From positions 186,001 through 250,000 of the forward strand of contig JAIQDT010001734.1 of the NCBI GenBank assembly GCA_021521415.1: a stretch of 64,000 nucleotides of DNA, in the 5' to 3' direction. A program made the position numbers and the translations under genes. Positions 12,463-23,523 of the stretch are shown in pieces. Each line of letters begins with the position of its first letter. The first letter of the stretch is position 1. The DNA comes from Bidens hawaiensis (lineage: Eukaryota > Streptophyta > Magnoliopsida > Asterales > Asteraceae). The notes beneath the pieces are model-generated. The model worked only from the letters and a program-made list of their open reading frames with translations, made no database searches and had not been told where the DNA came from.

Positions 12463-12997
12463 TATAGTATTTCGAATTGTGTATGTGTAATTTTTATCTT
12501 GCGTAGATTCATTTATATACTATGTAGGTTCATTATTGTGTAGACTCATATATGTACTCTGTATGTGGTATTTCGAATGGTGTATGATAATTTTATCGTG
12601 TGTAGGTTCATTTATTTACCATGTAGGTTCATATACGTACTATGTAGGTGGTATTTTGAATTTTGTATGTGTAATTTTGTTCATGGGTATGCTAATTTAT
12701 GTAGTGTGTAAACATATCGGTGCTATTGAATTTAAGAACTACTATCTGAATAAAGGTATGAATATCAAATTATGAGAATAAAAAAAAATAATATTGATAA
12801 ACAACAATATTGAATATGATAAAAAAAATTACTTGTAACTTCTCCATACATTATGACTTACCAAATATGAAAAAAAAGTTCATTTTACTATAACACCCTT
12901 GTCATTAAATAAATAATAAAATAAAAGAAAAAATATGATTGGTTGGATTCATTTCTCGCACTTCTCGTAATAAAAACACTTCTGAAATGAACCAAAT

Positions 12998-13042
<45 letters not shown>
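12463..13042. repeat. AT-rich diverged tandem repeats and (AT)n
   Basis: From 12463 to about 12720 a unit of roughly 100 bases recurs two to three times (GTGGTATTTCGAAT, GTATGTGTAATTTT, TAGGTTCATTTAT). After AT-rich sequence an (AT)n run lies at about 13003-13040. I see no gene here. Confidence 0.6.
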
Positions 13043-13043
<1 letters not shown>

Positions 13044-13604
13044 TTATAGTTAATTCTAGTCAACCGAACACTAACAATCAAACTACAACTAGTGACCAAA
13101 CTAATGAACACCAATGAATATGATTTTTAAGTATGTTATACTAGACATACCTACGAAGATTTTGGTGCAAAAACCTCAACCAAAACAGTCCCGAAATGGT
13201 TAGAATTGACAGCCGCCTGGTAAGCCTACAACACGCAATTTAACGATTAATACGCGTGATATAAGGGTCAACTAAGGTGTAAAAGACTTGGGGAATCGTA
13301 GTACTAACCTTTAATTGATGTTTTACGCTCGCACCTTGGCTAGAAAGAAGAAAATCGCAGGGGGGAGGGGCTTGAGAGCTGCCGATCGGACTAGAGGGGA
13401 GGGAGGTAGGGTTAGGTTTATGATATAAAACATTTTTCACATCTAGCCCCTCAAATTAAAAGGAATTAATATTTTGGTGGAAAAGTTAAATGTTTTAACG
13501 TACCGGGATGACGAGAATGATTCCGAGAAGTGTCGGTTAAATCCAGAGAATTATACATACTTTACAACTTTAAATCTTTAAACCGTAAATTAACGGGCGT
13601 TATG
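13043..13604 (-). mobile_element. Partial LTR, minus strand, same family as 6272-12187
   Basis: Read on the minus strand it runs from about 13604 (ATAACGCCCGTTAATTT) through GTACCGGGATGACG-type sequence, the blocks CTACGATTCCCCAAGTC and GTTTTGGTTGAGGTTTTTGC, and ends against the (AT)n tract. It parallels 6272-6480 plus 10416-10780. Only the first 560 or so bases are present. It truncates the gypsy protease relic at 13605. Confidence 0.7.
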
Positions 13605-14803
13605 CCAACAACCTTGGTTTAAGCATTTATTAGCCTTAATAATAGAGATTATGCTAACATGACTAACATCTTTGTCTCCAGCAAATTGAACTGTTCTCTT
13701 ATCTGGGGCTTGGAGTTTTATTGCTTTCTTGTTACAAATGATGCGGGCATGATTATAGAATAATCATACCTTACCTAGGACGATATCAAAACCATCTAAA
13801 TTCATGAGTAACAATTGAATTAGTATGACATATCCTACTTACAAGATCTTGCCATTTTCGAGAATTTCAAAATTTTTAACTAAATTGCTGTTGGTTGTTC
13901 TACGTTTAAGGGTTCATTTAATTTTCTTAAGGACTCATTTAGTAGATTATAGAAGTTATAATCTATAAAACTTTGATTGGCACCTGAATCAAATAAAACC
14001 CTATAACATAAACATCATTAAGTAAGAGCATACCAGTAATGGTAATGGCTTCCAGTATGTCTGCAGCCTTTTTAATGTCCAAAATGAACACTCGAGTGTT
14101 CCCCTTCTTGGTGCCATTTCCTCCAACACCTCCATCAACATCATACTTTTTAGGGCAATCAAAACTGAGATGCTCCATTTCCTTGCAATTAAAACACATC
14201 TTTTTCATCTTCCAACAATCTTGAGATGCGTGACTTGGTCTTTTCCAGTGATTACAGACTATTGGAGTTGACATTTTAAATTTGTGTTGTCCCATGTGCC
14301 TTCTTTTGTAGGTCTTTCATACTAGGAATGTAGGAGTAAAACTTCCCCTCCTTTTATCAACTTCTTTACCCTTGAAATGAGTACCTTTCTTTCCCTTCTT
14401 ATCATTTGCGGTCTCACCCTTTTTGTCTTCCTCTTTATTACCAATGAGATTCACGAGATAACCGATGAGACCTAACCATGTATCTGATTTCTCTCAGTAA
14501 TCCCCAAATTTAACGGGTTACCTTGCTTGATTTGGATGTCACTAGTTGTGGCACCAATCTACAATACTCTTGAAATTTGGTATTGTAGTCTTTTAGATTA
14601 GTTCCAATCACCTTATGATTTAGGAACTTGGTTTGGACCAGATCAGTTTCATGCATCGGGAAAAATTTCTATAGTACTAACTCCTTAAATGTTTCACATT
14701 TCATTTGATACAGAGTTACTCTACCCTTAGACATAATTAGAGTGTTCCACCACTCTAAAGCTTCGCCCTTAAACTTTTGAGAAGAATACTGAATGTTAGT
14801 TCT
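13605..14803 (-). pseudogene. Ty3/gypsy gag-protease relic, C-terminal part
   Basis: On the minus strand this continues the gag begun at 30716. FKGEALEWWNT (retrotransposon gag core) lies near 14750. Degenerate zinc knuckles follow near 14160-14260 (CNHWKRPSHASQDC and CFNCKEMEHLSFDC). A protease active-site segment reading FDSGANQSF lies near 13970, and LDGFDIVLG near 13790. Several stops and frameshifts make it dead. It is cut at 13605 by an LTR fragment and separated from its N-terminal part by a copia insertion at 14804. Confidence 0.75.
14799..14803. repeat. Target duplication GTTCT, left copy
   Basis: GTTCT here is repeated at 30277-30281. Removing the insert and one copy lets the gypsy gag frame run through in phase. 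Confidence 0.85.
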
Positions 14804-15547
14804 TGTTAGAGCATGATTTTGCGTCTCGGTCTTTGTTGTAGCGTATTTTGATGTTAAATAATGTATAGGGGTATTTTGGGAATTAATGTAAAGGCTCATT
14901 CGTTAAAGAGTCTTTAACGAATGAGACCCGCGTGTTTTGGACCTCATTCGTTAAGCATGCTTAACGAATGAGTGTTAAAGTATTAGATCATTAGTTATAG
15001 TTTGTATAACGAATGTAGTAAACTTATAGAGTTCATTCGTTAGGGCCTGTGTAATGAATGAACCCATCGTGTATATATACCCTGTAAGTTATCATTATCA
15101 ATAACAGTTCTTATTTGATCAATCTACAAGACGTTACTCTGCCCAAATTGCTCTCAACACACACACACACCACACACACTTGTAAATCTAAAGTAAACTT
15201 AAACGTAATTCATATCGTTGACTAGATCCATAAAGTAATCATTCTGATCGGATAAGCAATTGACTTGTAAAGAAGATGCACTCAAGAAGTTGAAGGGTGA
15301 TGATGAAGATAAAGACCCCGAGGCTGGTGGATTTGATCAGCAACCAGGTAGTGGTGCCTCATCATCTGGCAATGTTGAAGCCGAGGGTGATCGTGATAAG
15401 TAAATAGTGGTGCATCATTATTCCACTAATGTGTAGCTCGTGAATTCGATTAAGGAGAATATGGGATTATTTGTGGATGAGAGGGGAATAGTAATGAGTA
15501 TGGTAAATGCCGATGAGATAGAAGAAGGTGAATTTTTTGATCATTCG
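14804..15547 (+). mobile_element. Older copia remnant, left part (LTR plus extra-ORF fragment)
   Basis: A copia LTR starts TGTTAGAGCATG at 14804 and runs to about 15260. It has two long palindromes (14895-14925, 14943-14972), a TATATATA near 15070 and a CTGCCCAAATTGCTCTCAACAC-like segment shared with copy B's LTR. After a deletion junction near 15262 the frame reads LTCKEDALKKLKG and later ADEIEEGEF, which is the coiled-coil and acidic part of the extra ORF. At 15547 copy B is inserted. All of gag, pol and the spacer are missing. Confidence 0.8.
14895..14972. repeat. Two near-perfect long palindromes in a copia LTR
   Basis: 14895-14925 is CTCATTCGTTAAAGA, one G, then its exact complement. 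14943-14972 is CTCATTCGTTAAGCA followed directly by its exact complement, a 30-base perfect palindrome. Both are built on the family motif CATTCGTTA with different centres. Confidence 0.9.
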
Positions 15548-16042
15548 TGTTGATACACGTTTTGGTCGTCTCGGTCTTTATTAGTTTATTATTATAATTC
15601 TATGATAATGTAAGGGCTATTATTGTAAATATGCCCATTTGCTCTAAATGTAAGATGCATTCGTTACCCCGTAACGAATGTATCACATTCGTATTAATGT
15701 AAGCTCATTCATTAACCAAGTGTAACGAATGAGATAACGAATGTTGAGCTACTCGCTTAGTTTAAGGTATTAACGAATGAGTGTGTTCATTCGTTAGGAT
15801 AATATAACGAATGACCATTCGTTAAGGATAACTTAACGAATGTGGTTATCCCCTATATATACATGTAAGTTTATCGTTTAATGTAACAGTTCTTATTATT
15901 ATTCCTTCAGAGTTGTTACGCTGCCCAAATATCCTCTCAACACACACAGTACACACATTTAACAGTAATCGACCTAATTGTATACCTAATCAACGAAGAA
16001 CACGATGTTATCCTAGATCTAGATCCGTATCAGGCTCTCTCA
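15548..16042 (+). repeat. 5' LTR of copy B
   Basis: It starts TGTTGATACACG and ends GGCTCTCTCA. About nine copies of CATTCGTTA/TAACGAATG lie in 15650-15845, upstream of a TATATATA box near 15854 that probably marks the U3/R side. The first pair (15658-15680) forms a 10-bp stem with loop CCC. The last pair (15816-15842) forms an 11-bp stem with loop GATAA. Confidence 0.9.
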
Positions 16043-16044
16043 AG

Positions 16045-16057
16045 TGGTATCAGAGCC
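16045..16057 (+). other. Primer binding site, Met-tRNA type
   Basis: TGGTATCAGAGCC begins two bases after the 5' LTR of copy B and fits the 3' end of initiator Met-tRNA, the usual copia primer. Confidence 0.88.
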
Positions 16058-16894
16058 ATTTGATCTGATCTTCGTGCTATTTCGTTGTGTAATCGTATTC
16101 ACTCATCACGTATTGAGCCAATTGCAGTATGAATTGATATGAACTGTGATTGATTAAGTTTCGGTAAAACAGAGCTTCAGATTAACTGCAATTGGACTGA
16201 GATAATCATAATTAGGTGTATAGTTAATGTAATTGGAACTGGTTATGGACGTTTGAGGTGTATTTGAAGTGGAATTGGATTGTGAATTGATACGATTTGA
16301 ATTGGACAATTAATGGCGATAAACGTTGTGTTACGGACTGGTTAATTGATTGTGTTAGTAGTCGTTTGTGATTACGGACTGGTATAGTAAGGACCGGATT
16401 TGGATTACGAGTTTGATATAGTTTACATTGAATTCAGACAATGTTTGGATCTAACTGGACTTGATTCATCAATTTGAATGCTGATTCGTTAATCAGTTTG
16501 AATACTGATTCGTTAATCAGTTTGAAGACTGATTCGTTACTTTCCAATAGATCATTCATTAAAACCATTCGCTTTCACATTCGTTCTTCAAAATTGCTCT
16601 TCGTTAACCACATTCTCTAAGACTTACACTCGCTAAGACCCACAATCTCTATTCGTTAACCATCCATTCGCTAAACTTTCCATTTGCTATCCACTTTCAC
16701 ACATTCGTTATATACCTTCATTCGCTAAATAGTATTCATATTCGGTAGTAATGGAGTGATTCGTTCATATTTTCTCATTCATTACTATTTCCCATTCGTT
16801 AGATCAATTCGTGTCTCTCTCATTCGTTTGAATAGTAACCATAATCTTTAAAATTTGACAAGTTTAGTCCCTGACTTTTCAAACTTGTGATAAC
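16058..16894 (+). other. Leader of copy B
   Basis: About 840 bases of untranslated sequence lie between primer site and gag. The last 400 bases are rich in CATTCGTT-type motifs, including three near-identical TGATTCGTTAATCAGTTTGAA units at 16485-16545 (the third diverged). No ORF is supported. Confidence 0.6.
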
Positions 16895-18499
16895 ATGGCT
16901 TCTCAAAATGCCACGTATTATGCGCTAGCATCCCAGAATGCGTTAATGCAACAGATGTTCTCATTGGACAACGAAATTCGTACTCATAATAAGTGTCCAA
17001 AACTCTTGAAGCTGTCTGAGTTTGCTCGGTGGGAACCGAGGTTTCGTGCACATTTGGGTTTGGTACATCCAAGCAGTGTTCATTTTCTTGATGAAGTCTA
17101 CACTTGGTTGGACTCCAAAGGATCATAAGCATTATGAAGCTCAGGAAATTAAAGATTATGAACGTGAGACCAAAGCATATTCTACTCTTATGATGGCATT
17201 GCCCGAGCAAATCTTTCACCAGTATAGCACTATCAAGACTTGTGTGTCTCTATTTGCAACATTGAAGACTAGAAGCTTGGGAAATACACTCGAGAGTAAA
17301 AAGACTCAAGTGAAATTTCAGTTTCGAAATTTTACTTTGCTGAAAAACGAGACGGTGGAAGAGATGATAAGTCAATTTTATCATCTGGTTGTGGAGATGA
17401 CTACTGTGAATCTTGAACCGACTGAGACAGATAAGATTGACACCTTGAAGAATGAATTCCCACCTTCATATTCTACTTTCTTATTGGTGTTAAAGGAGAA
17501 TGGTTATTTTAGAAATGATCAACTCACTGCTGAGCAATTCATTAACAAGATTGAAGAAAGAGAATTTGATTTGGAGTGTCAAACATCTTTGAAGGATAAT
17601 CAGAATCAGAACCCTTCTCCGTATGGTGGTTCATTACCTGCTAATAATTCTTCAAGCTCAGTCCCAATCACTACTTTCTTCACACAGACATCGCCAGAAG
17701 AGTCTGCTAATGGTAATAATTTGAACGGTTCTCCTAAATTATGCTTCATGGCATCTGGTGCTAATTCTGGTTCAAGTGCAAGTTCTTCAAATTCGTTGCC
17801 TAATGTAAATCTTCAAGAAGCCGAGCAGCAATTCGATTTTGTTTGTGCATTCATGACATCTTACGAACAACTCGTTGGGAGTAAGATAGCTACAAGTGAA
17901 TTGACTGATGAAGATTATGACTAAATTGATCCAGATGATCTTGAGTTGATGGATCTTAAGTGGAAAATGGCAATGATTGTCAGAAAAGTGAAAAGATTAA
18001 TGCAACGAACAGGAAAAGATCTACCGACTTTGAACAAGCGAGTTGGGTTTGACAAGTTTTAAGAGTGTGATAAACTGAGGAAAGAATATTCGGGTCTACG
18101 TAATTCTAAGAGAACTTCGGGAAAGAATTCATCTGGAAATGATCAGAATAAGAAGAGTTCATCAGATGGTGACCAGAATAAGCAGACCACACTCAAGCTC
18201 TTGTTGCCAATGACGGTGTGGACTGGTCTCAACGACTTTTGGGAAATCAAGCAAACCTTGCTTTGGTTGAACCAGTTGAAAAGTTTGAAGATGCAAGTGG
18301 TGATAATCTATCTGAAGAAAGTGACATCTCTGATTCAGAAACTGATTCGGATCTTTCAGCTTCTGAACAAACTGAATCCTTTGCATGTATGGCTAAGATT
18401 GAAGAGGTATGTCCTAAACCTTCAAGTAATGTATCTGAATCCAAAGAGACAATAACTTCACCTGTTGTGACTGAGTGTGCTGAGTGTATTGAACTCTAA
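16895..18499 (+). pseudogene. Copia gag, N-terminal and middle part (copy B)
   Basis: The frame opens at ATG 16895 (MASQNATYYALASQNAL) and carries a gag/UBN2-like region: WEPRFRAHLG, then after a frameshift near 17110 ALPEQIFHQYSTIKT, FRNFTLLKNETVEEMISQF and FINKIEEREFDLE. A stop lies at 17922, another near 18060, and a further frameshift near 18210. A Ser/Asn-rich stretch and an acidic, Ser-rich segment follow. The gag is normally the nucleocapsid precursor that packages element RNA in cytoplasmic particles. This copy cannot make it. Confidence 0.82.
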
Positions 18500-20020
18500 G
18501 TCAAACTGGAGTCAGCATTACAACAGAACACTACTCTCACAAAAGAGCATTTCATGGTCAATGAATTCTACAAACAAAAATCCAAATTATTGGAACAATC
18601 GACATTGAAAATTAAAAATTTTTCTGTTAGCAATCATGATCTCAAAGCCGAAGTTAATTGTAAGATTGTAGTTGTTGAACAACATTTCAAGGAGATTCTT
18701 AGACTCCGAAACTGCATTTCCAACTTAGAAAATGAAGTTTTGGAACTGAAAAATAAACTTGGAAAATTTCAAGATTCCTCGCTTCTTTTAAATGAGATTA
18801 TTGAAGTCAATAATACTCACAAGAAAAATGGAAAAGCTGGTTTAGGATATGTTGAGATTCCTCCTCCTTTCAAAGGAGATTACAGTAGCATTCCTGTAAT
18901 TGACCAATGTATAAGTCCAGAAATGCCTACTGTTGAATCTGAAAATGTTGAACCAACTAAAACAACTCAAGATCCTATTCATATTAAGAGTAAATCAGTT
19001 TTTACTGAAAATGAGTTGGATGGTTCAATTGAGGAATTGATAGAACCAGATGTGATTGTCAAAAATGATAACATACCTTCTGACAAACATATCTTGTGTG
19101 AACCCGAGGAGTTTGAACAAGCAGTATATGGTTCAAAGCCCCCGAGTGATTCAGTGAAAACTCCTAAGGTATCTTCTAAAGTACAGAAATCAGACAAGCC
19201 TTCTGTGTCTGATGAGGAGTTTATGAGGTTCATCAATCCTCAACCTGAATCTTTCAATGGGAAAATCTTTAAGATAAAAGGGTTATCTAAAGTATTTTCG
19301 GATAAGGAAGTCCCTTTGAATCTTCTGAATCCTGAAATGATTGAAAGTGCCTTTCAAGACGACACTTCAAAAGTTACTGAACTTGAACGACAATTTAACA
19401 ATTCAAAATTAAAGAATGTTCAAGTGAATGCTAATATTAAAAATATTAACCCTATAAAATTTGTGAAATCATCAGGAATGGACGATTCATCGAATTCCAC
19501 CAATCTTGAATTTTATCAAAATAAAAAGGGATTAAAACGTGAGGTTTCAATGAAAGTAACTTTTGAAAGATCTAAGGTTGATATTCCTCAACCTTTGCAT
19601 AAAAACAAATCAAGTGTTTCACCACAAAAATCTTTAGACACTCGTTTGTGTTTTAAATGTGGTGAACCTGGTCATGTCTCGAAGAAGTGCAAAGCAAAGG
19701 TTGACGATATCAAGTTGTCATTAACTCGAAAGACTGAAATGAATCAGAATTTGAAAGAAAATCAAATTGATGAGTGTTTTATAATGTATTCAAATGTCAA
19801 TCCGAAGAAAGTGGTTCGTGTTGTAAAATCTAAAGTATTAAATAAATTCATTGACCGTGCTCAACCGATTTGCAAAAACACTTATTCGGGAATCATACGT
19901 GACGGTTACCTGAAAAAGAAAACCAAGAAACCTGTCACCTATTCTCAAGTACCGAATGCAAGTGTTAACTTAAATTTATCTCCGAAAATATCAAAAGGAG
20001 AGCCCAAGACTGAGGCTTGA
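18500..20020 (+). pseudogene. Copia gag C-terminal part: coiled coil and zinc knuckle (copy B)
   Basis: A long open stretch (18554-20020) follows a stop at 18497-18499. Its first 80 residues are predicted coiled coil (ISNLENEVLELKNKLGK). A low-complexity acidic region follows, then the zinc knuckle CFKCGEPGHVSKKC near 19648, typical of nucleocapsid RNA binding. The tail includes ECFIMYSNVNPKK. It stops with TGA at 20018, before the protease region. Confidence 0.82.
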
Positions 20021-21325
20021 GCTGCCTTTTTGAACTAATCATTTTACCTTTGTGCAGAGTTCATCCAGGTCTGTGTCAAGTCACAAGTGGATATTGGACA
20101 GTGGATGTTCTTGGCATATTACCGGCAACCTGGATCTTCTTAATAACATCAAAGATATTCAGGGTGGTTATGTGGCGTTTGCTGGTAATAACAGTGGGAT
20201 GATTACTAAAGAGGAAAAAGTATCAAACGGGACGGTTACGTTTGAGAAAGTAAATTATTGTGAAAAAGTGGATCATAATCTGTTGAGTGTCCCGCAGATA
20301 TGTGATAAGAAATACACCACGATTTTCACAGACAAGGAACGTGTTATCCTTCAACCGGGATACACAATTCCTGAAGAAATGGTTGTCATGCGATCACCTC
20401 GATCAAATGATATTTATGTACTTGAAATGAGTGTTAATGTAAACATTTCGCCCTCGGTAACGTGTTTTGTCTCCAAGGCCACGGAGAAAGACTCAATTCT
20501 ATGGCATCGACGCATGGGGCATATTCACGTTCGTAAATGAATCATTTAATCTCTAATGATTTAGTGGATGGTGTAACCCTCAAGAGCTTCAAGTTAAATG
20601 ATCATTTTGTTGCTTGCAAGAAGGTGAAACAGAAGAAGAAGTCTCACCCGTGCAAGTCGATTAATTCGATTGTCACGCCACTAGAACGACTTCGTATGGA
20701 TTTATTTGGTCCAGTGAATCATACTAGTATTGCGGGTGATTTGTACTGCTTGGTTGTTACTGATGACTTCTCAAGATACTCATGGGTCTTATTTATGTGT
20801 TCGAAAGATCAGACGGCTGTTTTAATTCAGAACTTTATCACGAAGATCGAATCAATTTACAAACTGAAATTGAGACGAATTCGTAGTGATAATGGAACTG
20901 AATTTAACAACAACGTATTGGATTTCTTCTGTATTCAAAAGGGAATACATCGGGAATTCAGTGCGCCGTATGTTCCTCAACAAAACGGCGTGTCTGAACG
21001 AAAGAATCTAACATTGATAGAGGATGCGAGAATAATGCTTGCAGATTCTAAGCTTTTGGTTCAATTTTGGAACGAAGCTGTGAATACAGCATGTTATACG
21101 TTGAATCGCGTATTAACTGTAAAAAAGTTGAAGAAAACAAGCTATGAACTTCTAAATCGTCGCAAGCCAAACTTAAAGTATTTGGAACCATTCGGGTGTC
21201 CATGTACGGTACTGAAGAGAGATGCCAAGAAGTTTGACGAAAAGGCATTCGAGGGTTACTTTTTAGGTTATAATTCTCCTAAGAAGCGTATCTTTAATAT
21301 ATCTTCAGGATGTGTAGAAGAATGA
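20021..21325 (+). pseudogene. Copia protease and integrase (copy B)
   Basis: The protease active site reads WILDSGCSWHITGN at about 20085. GAG-pre-integrase follows with LWHRRMGHIHVRK near 20500. After a frame change at about 20540 the integrase core is well kept: DLFGPVNHTS, VVTDDFSRYSWVLF (first Asp), RSDNGTEF (second Asp) and GVSERKN (Glu), then PFGCPCTVLKRD. A stop at 21323 ends the integrase frame. The domain order PR-IN before RT identifies Ty1/copia. Confidence 0.88.
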
Positions 21326-23470
21326 TACCACATAGACTGTCAAAGCTACATTACACCTCCTGCCGGTACTAGTCCCGATTGGATGTTCGACTACGATGGG
21401 TTGTTTAATTCATTTACGCCAGCGGTTGAGGAAATACCTGAAGATTTTGTCCGATCGTATTTGGAAGAACGTTGTCTCCCTATTCCAAGTTTTTCTTCCG
21501 GTGATGTGAATGAAACTCCTAACGTATCGGAGACATCGAATGATGCTTCTGACTCTTCCGATGATGCTGATTTTGTTAATTCGTCTTCAATTCCATTGGA
21601 TGAAGCTCAAGAAACGAACGAGCCAATTCTAGTCGAAGATGTCTCATCATCTATTTCTTTAGACACAACAGAGGAACATGTCACCAATCTTGGTGATAAT
21701 GTATTTGTGCCTACGAATCCTTCATTAAGGATTCACACGAACCATCCACAGGAACAAATAATTAGGGATGTGAACGATGTGGTTCGCACGAGAAATCAGT
21801 TAGCTAATGTATGCGACGACGTGGTTGAATGTAACTTATCTTCTACTGATGATCCGATTGTATGTGCTTATGCGGATTTGCACTCTTAGGGGATTCTTAA
21901 TATTGCACGATACACCTGCTTCTTATCACAGATTGAACCAACAAGTGTCACAATGGCACTCAAGGAATCGTCTTGGGTTGAAGCTATGCAGGAGGAGCTG
22001 CAACAGTTTGTACAACTAGGTGTATGGGATCTTATTGATAAACCCGATCGTGTTAAGAAGGCTATACCGACCAAATGGGTTTTTAAGTGCAAAAAGGACG
22101 ACCGTGGGGTAATCATGAGAACAAGGCACGATTGGTCGTATTGGGTTACAATCAACAAGAAGGCATTGACTACACCGAAGTATATGCTCCTGTGGCACGA
22201 CTGGAAGCTATACATATCTTTCTTGCCTATGCAGCCTACAAGAACTTTAAAGTTTATTAAATGGATATTAAATCGGCGTTCTTAAACGGAGAAATTCACG
22301 AAGAGGTGTATGTGAAGCAGCCTCCCAGCTTTGAAGATCCGGACTATCCAGAGCATGTTTATCGCTTAAACAAAGCTCTTTATGGTTTACACCAGGCCCC
22401 GAGAGCCTGGTACAACACGTTGGCTGACCATTTGATTGATAGTGGCTTCAAGAGGGGAACTGTGGATTGTACATTGTTTTTTAAGAACGTTGGTGATGAT
22501 CTGCTCCTCGTCCAAATATATGTGAACGATATTATTTTTGGTTCGACGAACGACAGTTTGTGGGAAGATTTCGAGACGACGATGCAAACCAAATTCGAGA
22601 TGAGTTCAATGGGGGAGATGAGCTTTTTCTTAGGATTGCAAGTTCACCAGTCTGATTCCGGGATCTTCATCCATCAGACCAAATATGTGAACGATGTCTT
22701 GAGTCGATTTAAGATATGTGATGGCAAAATTTCTTCGACACCTCTTCACGTGGGTCACAATTTATCACCGGATGAATTGGAGGATACCGTTGATCCAACC
22801 CTATATCGAGCGATGATTGGCTCTCTTATGTATTTGACTGCATCTCGCCCTGATATAATGTTTGCGTGCCAGGTAGCAATCGAGTCCCCGAGTGACTCAT
22901 CTGCCAGCAGTTAAGCGCATCTTACATTATCTGAGGGGAAATCCCGACATCGGGTTGTGGTACCCCAAGGACGATAAGTTTGATCTCACTGCTTTTGCTG
23001 ATTCGGACTACGGAGGATGCAAGATCAACTTCAAGTCTACAACTGTAGGTTGTCACTTCTTAGGAATCTGGCTTGTTTCCTGGCAGTGTAAGAAGCAGAC
23101 AACGGCCTCAACTTCAACAGCCGAAACGGAGTATGTGGCGGCCTCGAGTTGCTGTTCACAGGTTCTCTGGATCCAGCAGCATCTGCGGGATTACGGTTTG
23201 AAGTTTCTTACTACTCCTATTTACATTGACAATTCGGCCGCTATTTCTATCACCAAAAATCCGGTTCAACATTCGAAAACCAAACACATTGAAATCCATT
23301 ATCACTTTATACGTGATTGCTTTGAAAAGAAACTAATTAATGTTGAAAAAATACATACGGATTTTCAAAAGGCTGACCTTTATACCAAGGCATTCGATAA
23401 AACACGTTTTCAATACCTGCTGGGCATAAACTGTTTAAAAAGATTAACAGATATTCAACAGCTCGGTTGA
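21326..23470 (+). pseudogene. Copia reverse transcriptase and RNase H (copy B)
   Basis: A linker of acidic and Ser-rich sequence leads to RT: SSWVEAMQEELQQF at about 21965, [18 protein letters not shown] at 22270, and [15 protein letters not shown] at 22380. The catalytic box reads YVND near 22520, so the first catalytic Asp of YVDD is replaced by Asn. RNase H follows (STAETEYVAASSC, HIEIHYHFIRDC) and ends at 23470. Stops at 21887 and 22258 and frame breaks near 22140 and 22870 add to the damage. The product would be inactive even if expressed. Confidence 0.88.
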
Positions 23471-23510
23471 ATCACATTATTTTCATTTTTTTGTTTTATT
23501 TGTCGTATTT

Positions 23511-23523
23511 AGGGGGAGAAAAA
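23511..23523 (+). other. Internal polypurine tract after pol (copy B)
   Basis: AGGGGGAGAAAAA lies 40 bases after the RNase H stop, far from the 3' LTR at 29355. It is conserved with copy A. Confidence 0.6.

Noticed and set aside
13003..13040. (AT)n tract as an origin or regulatory element
   Set aside because: A plain microsatellite at the broken end of an LTR fragment. Similar tracts occur at 9007 and 50800.
14895..14972. CATTCGTTA repeats as telomere-like sequence
   Set aside because: The unit is not the plant telomere repeat TTTAGGG, and it is arranged as inverted pairs rather than head-to-tail.
16895..23470. Copy B gag-pol as an active gene
   Set aside because: Multiple stops and frameshifts, plus YVND in place of YVDD, rule out activity despite complete structure.
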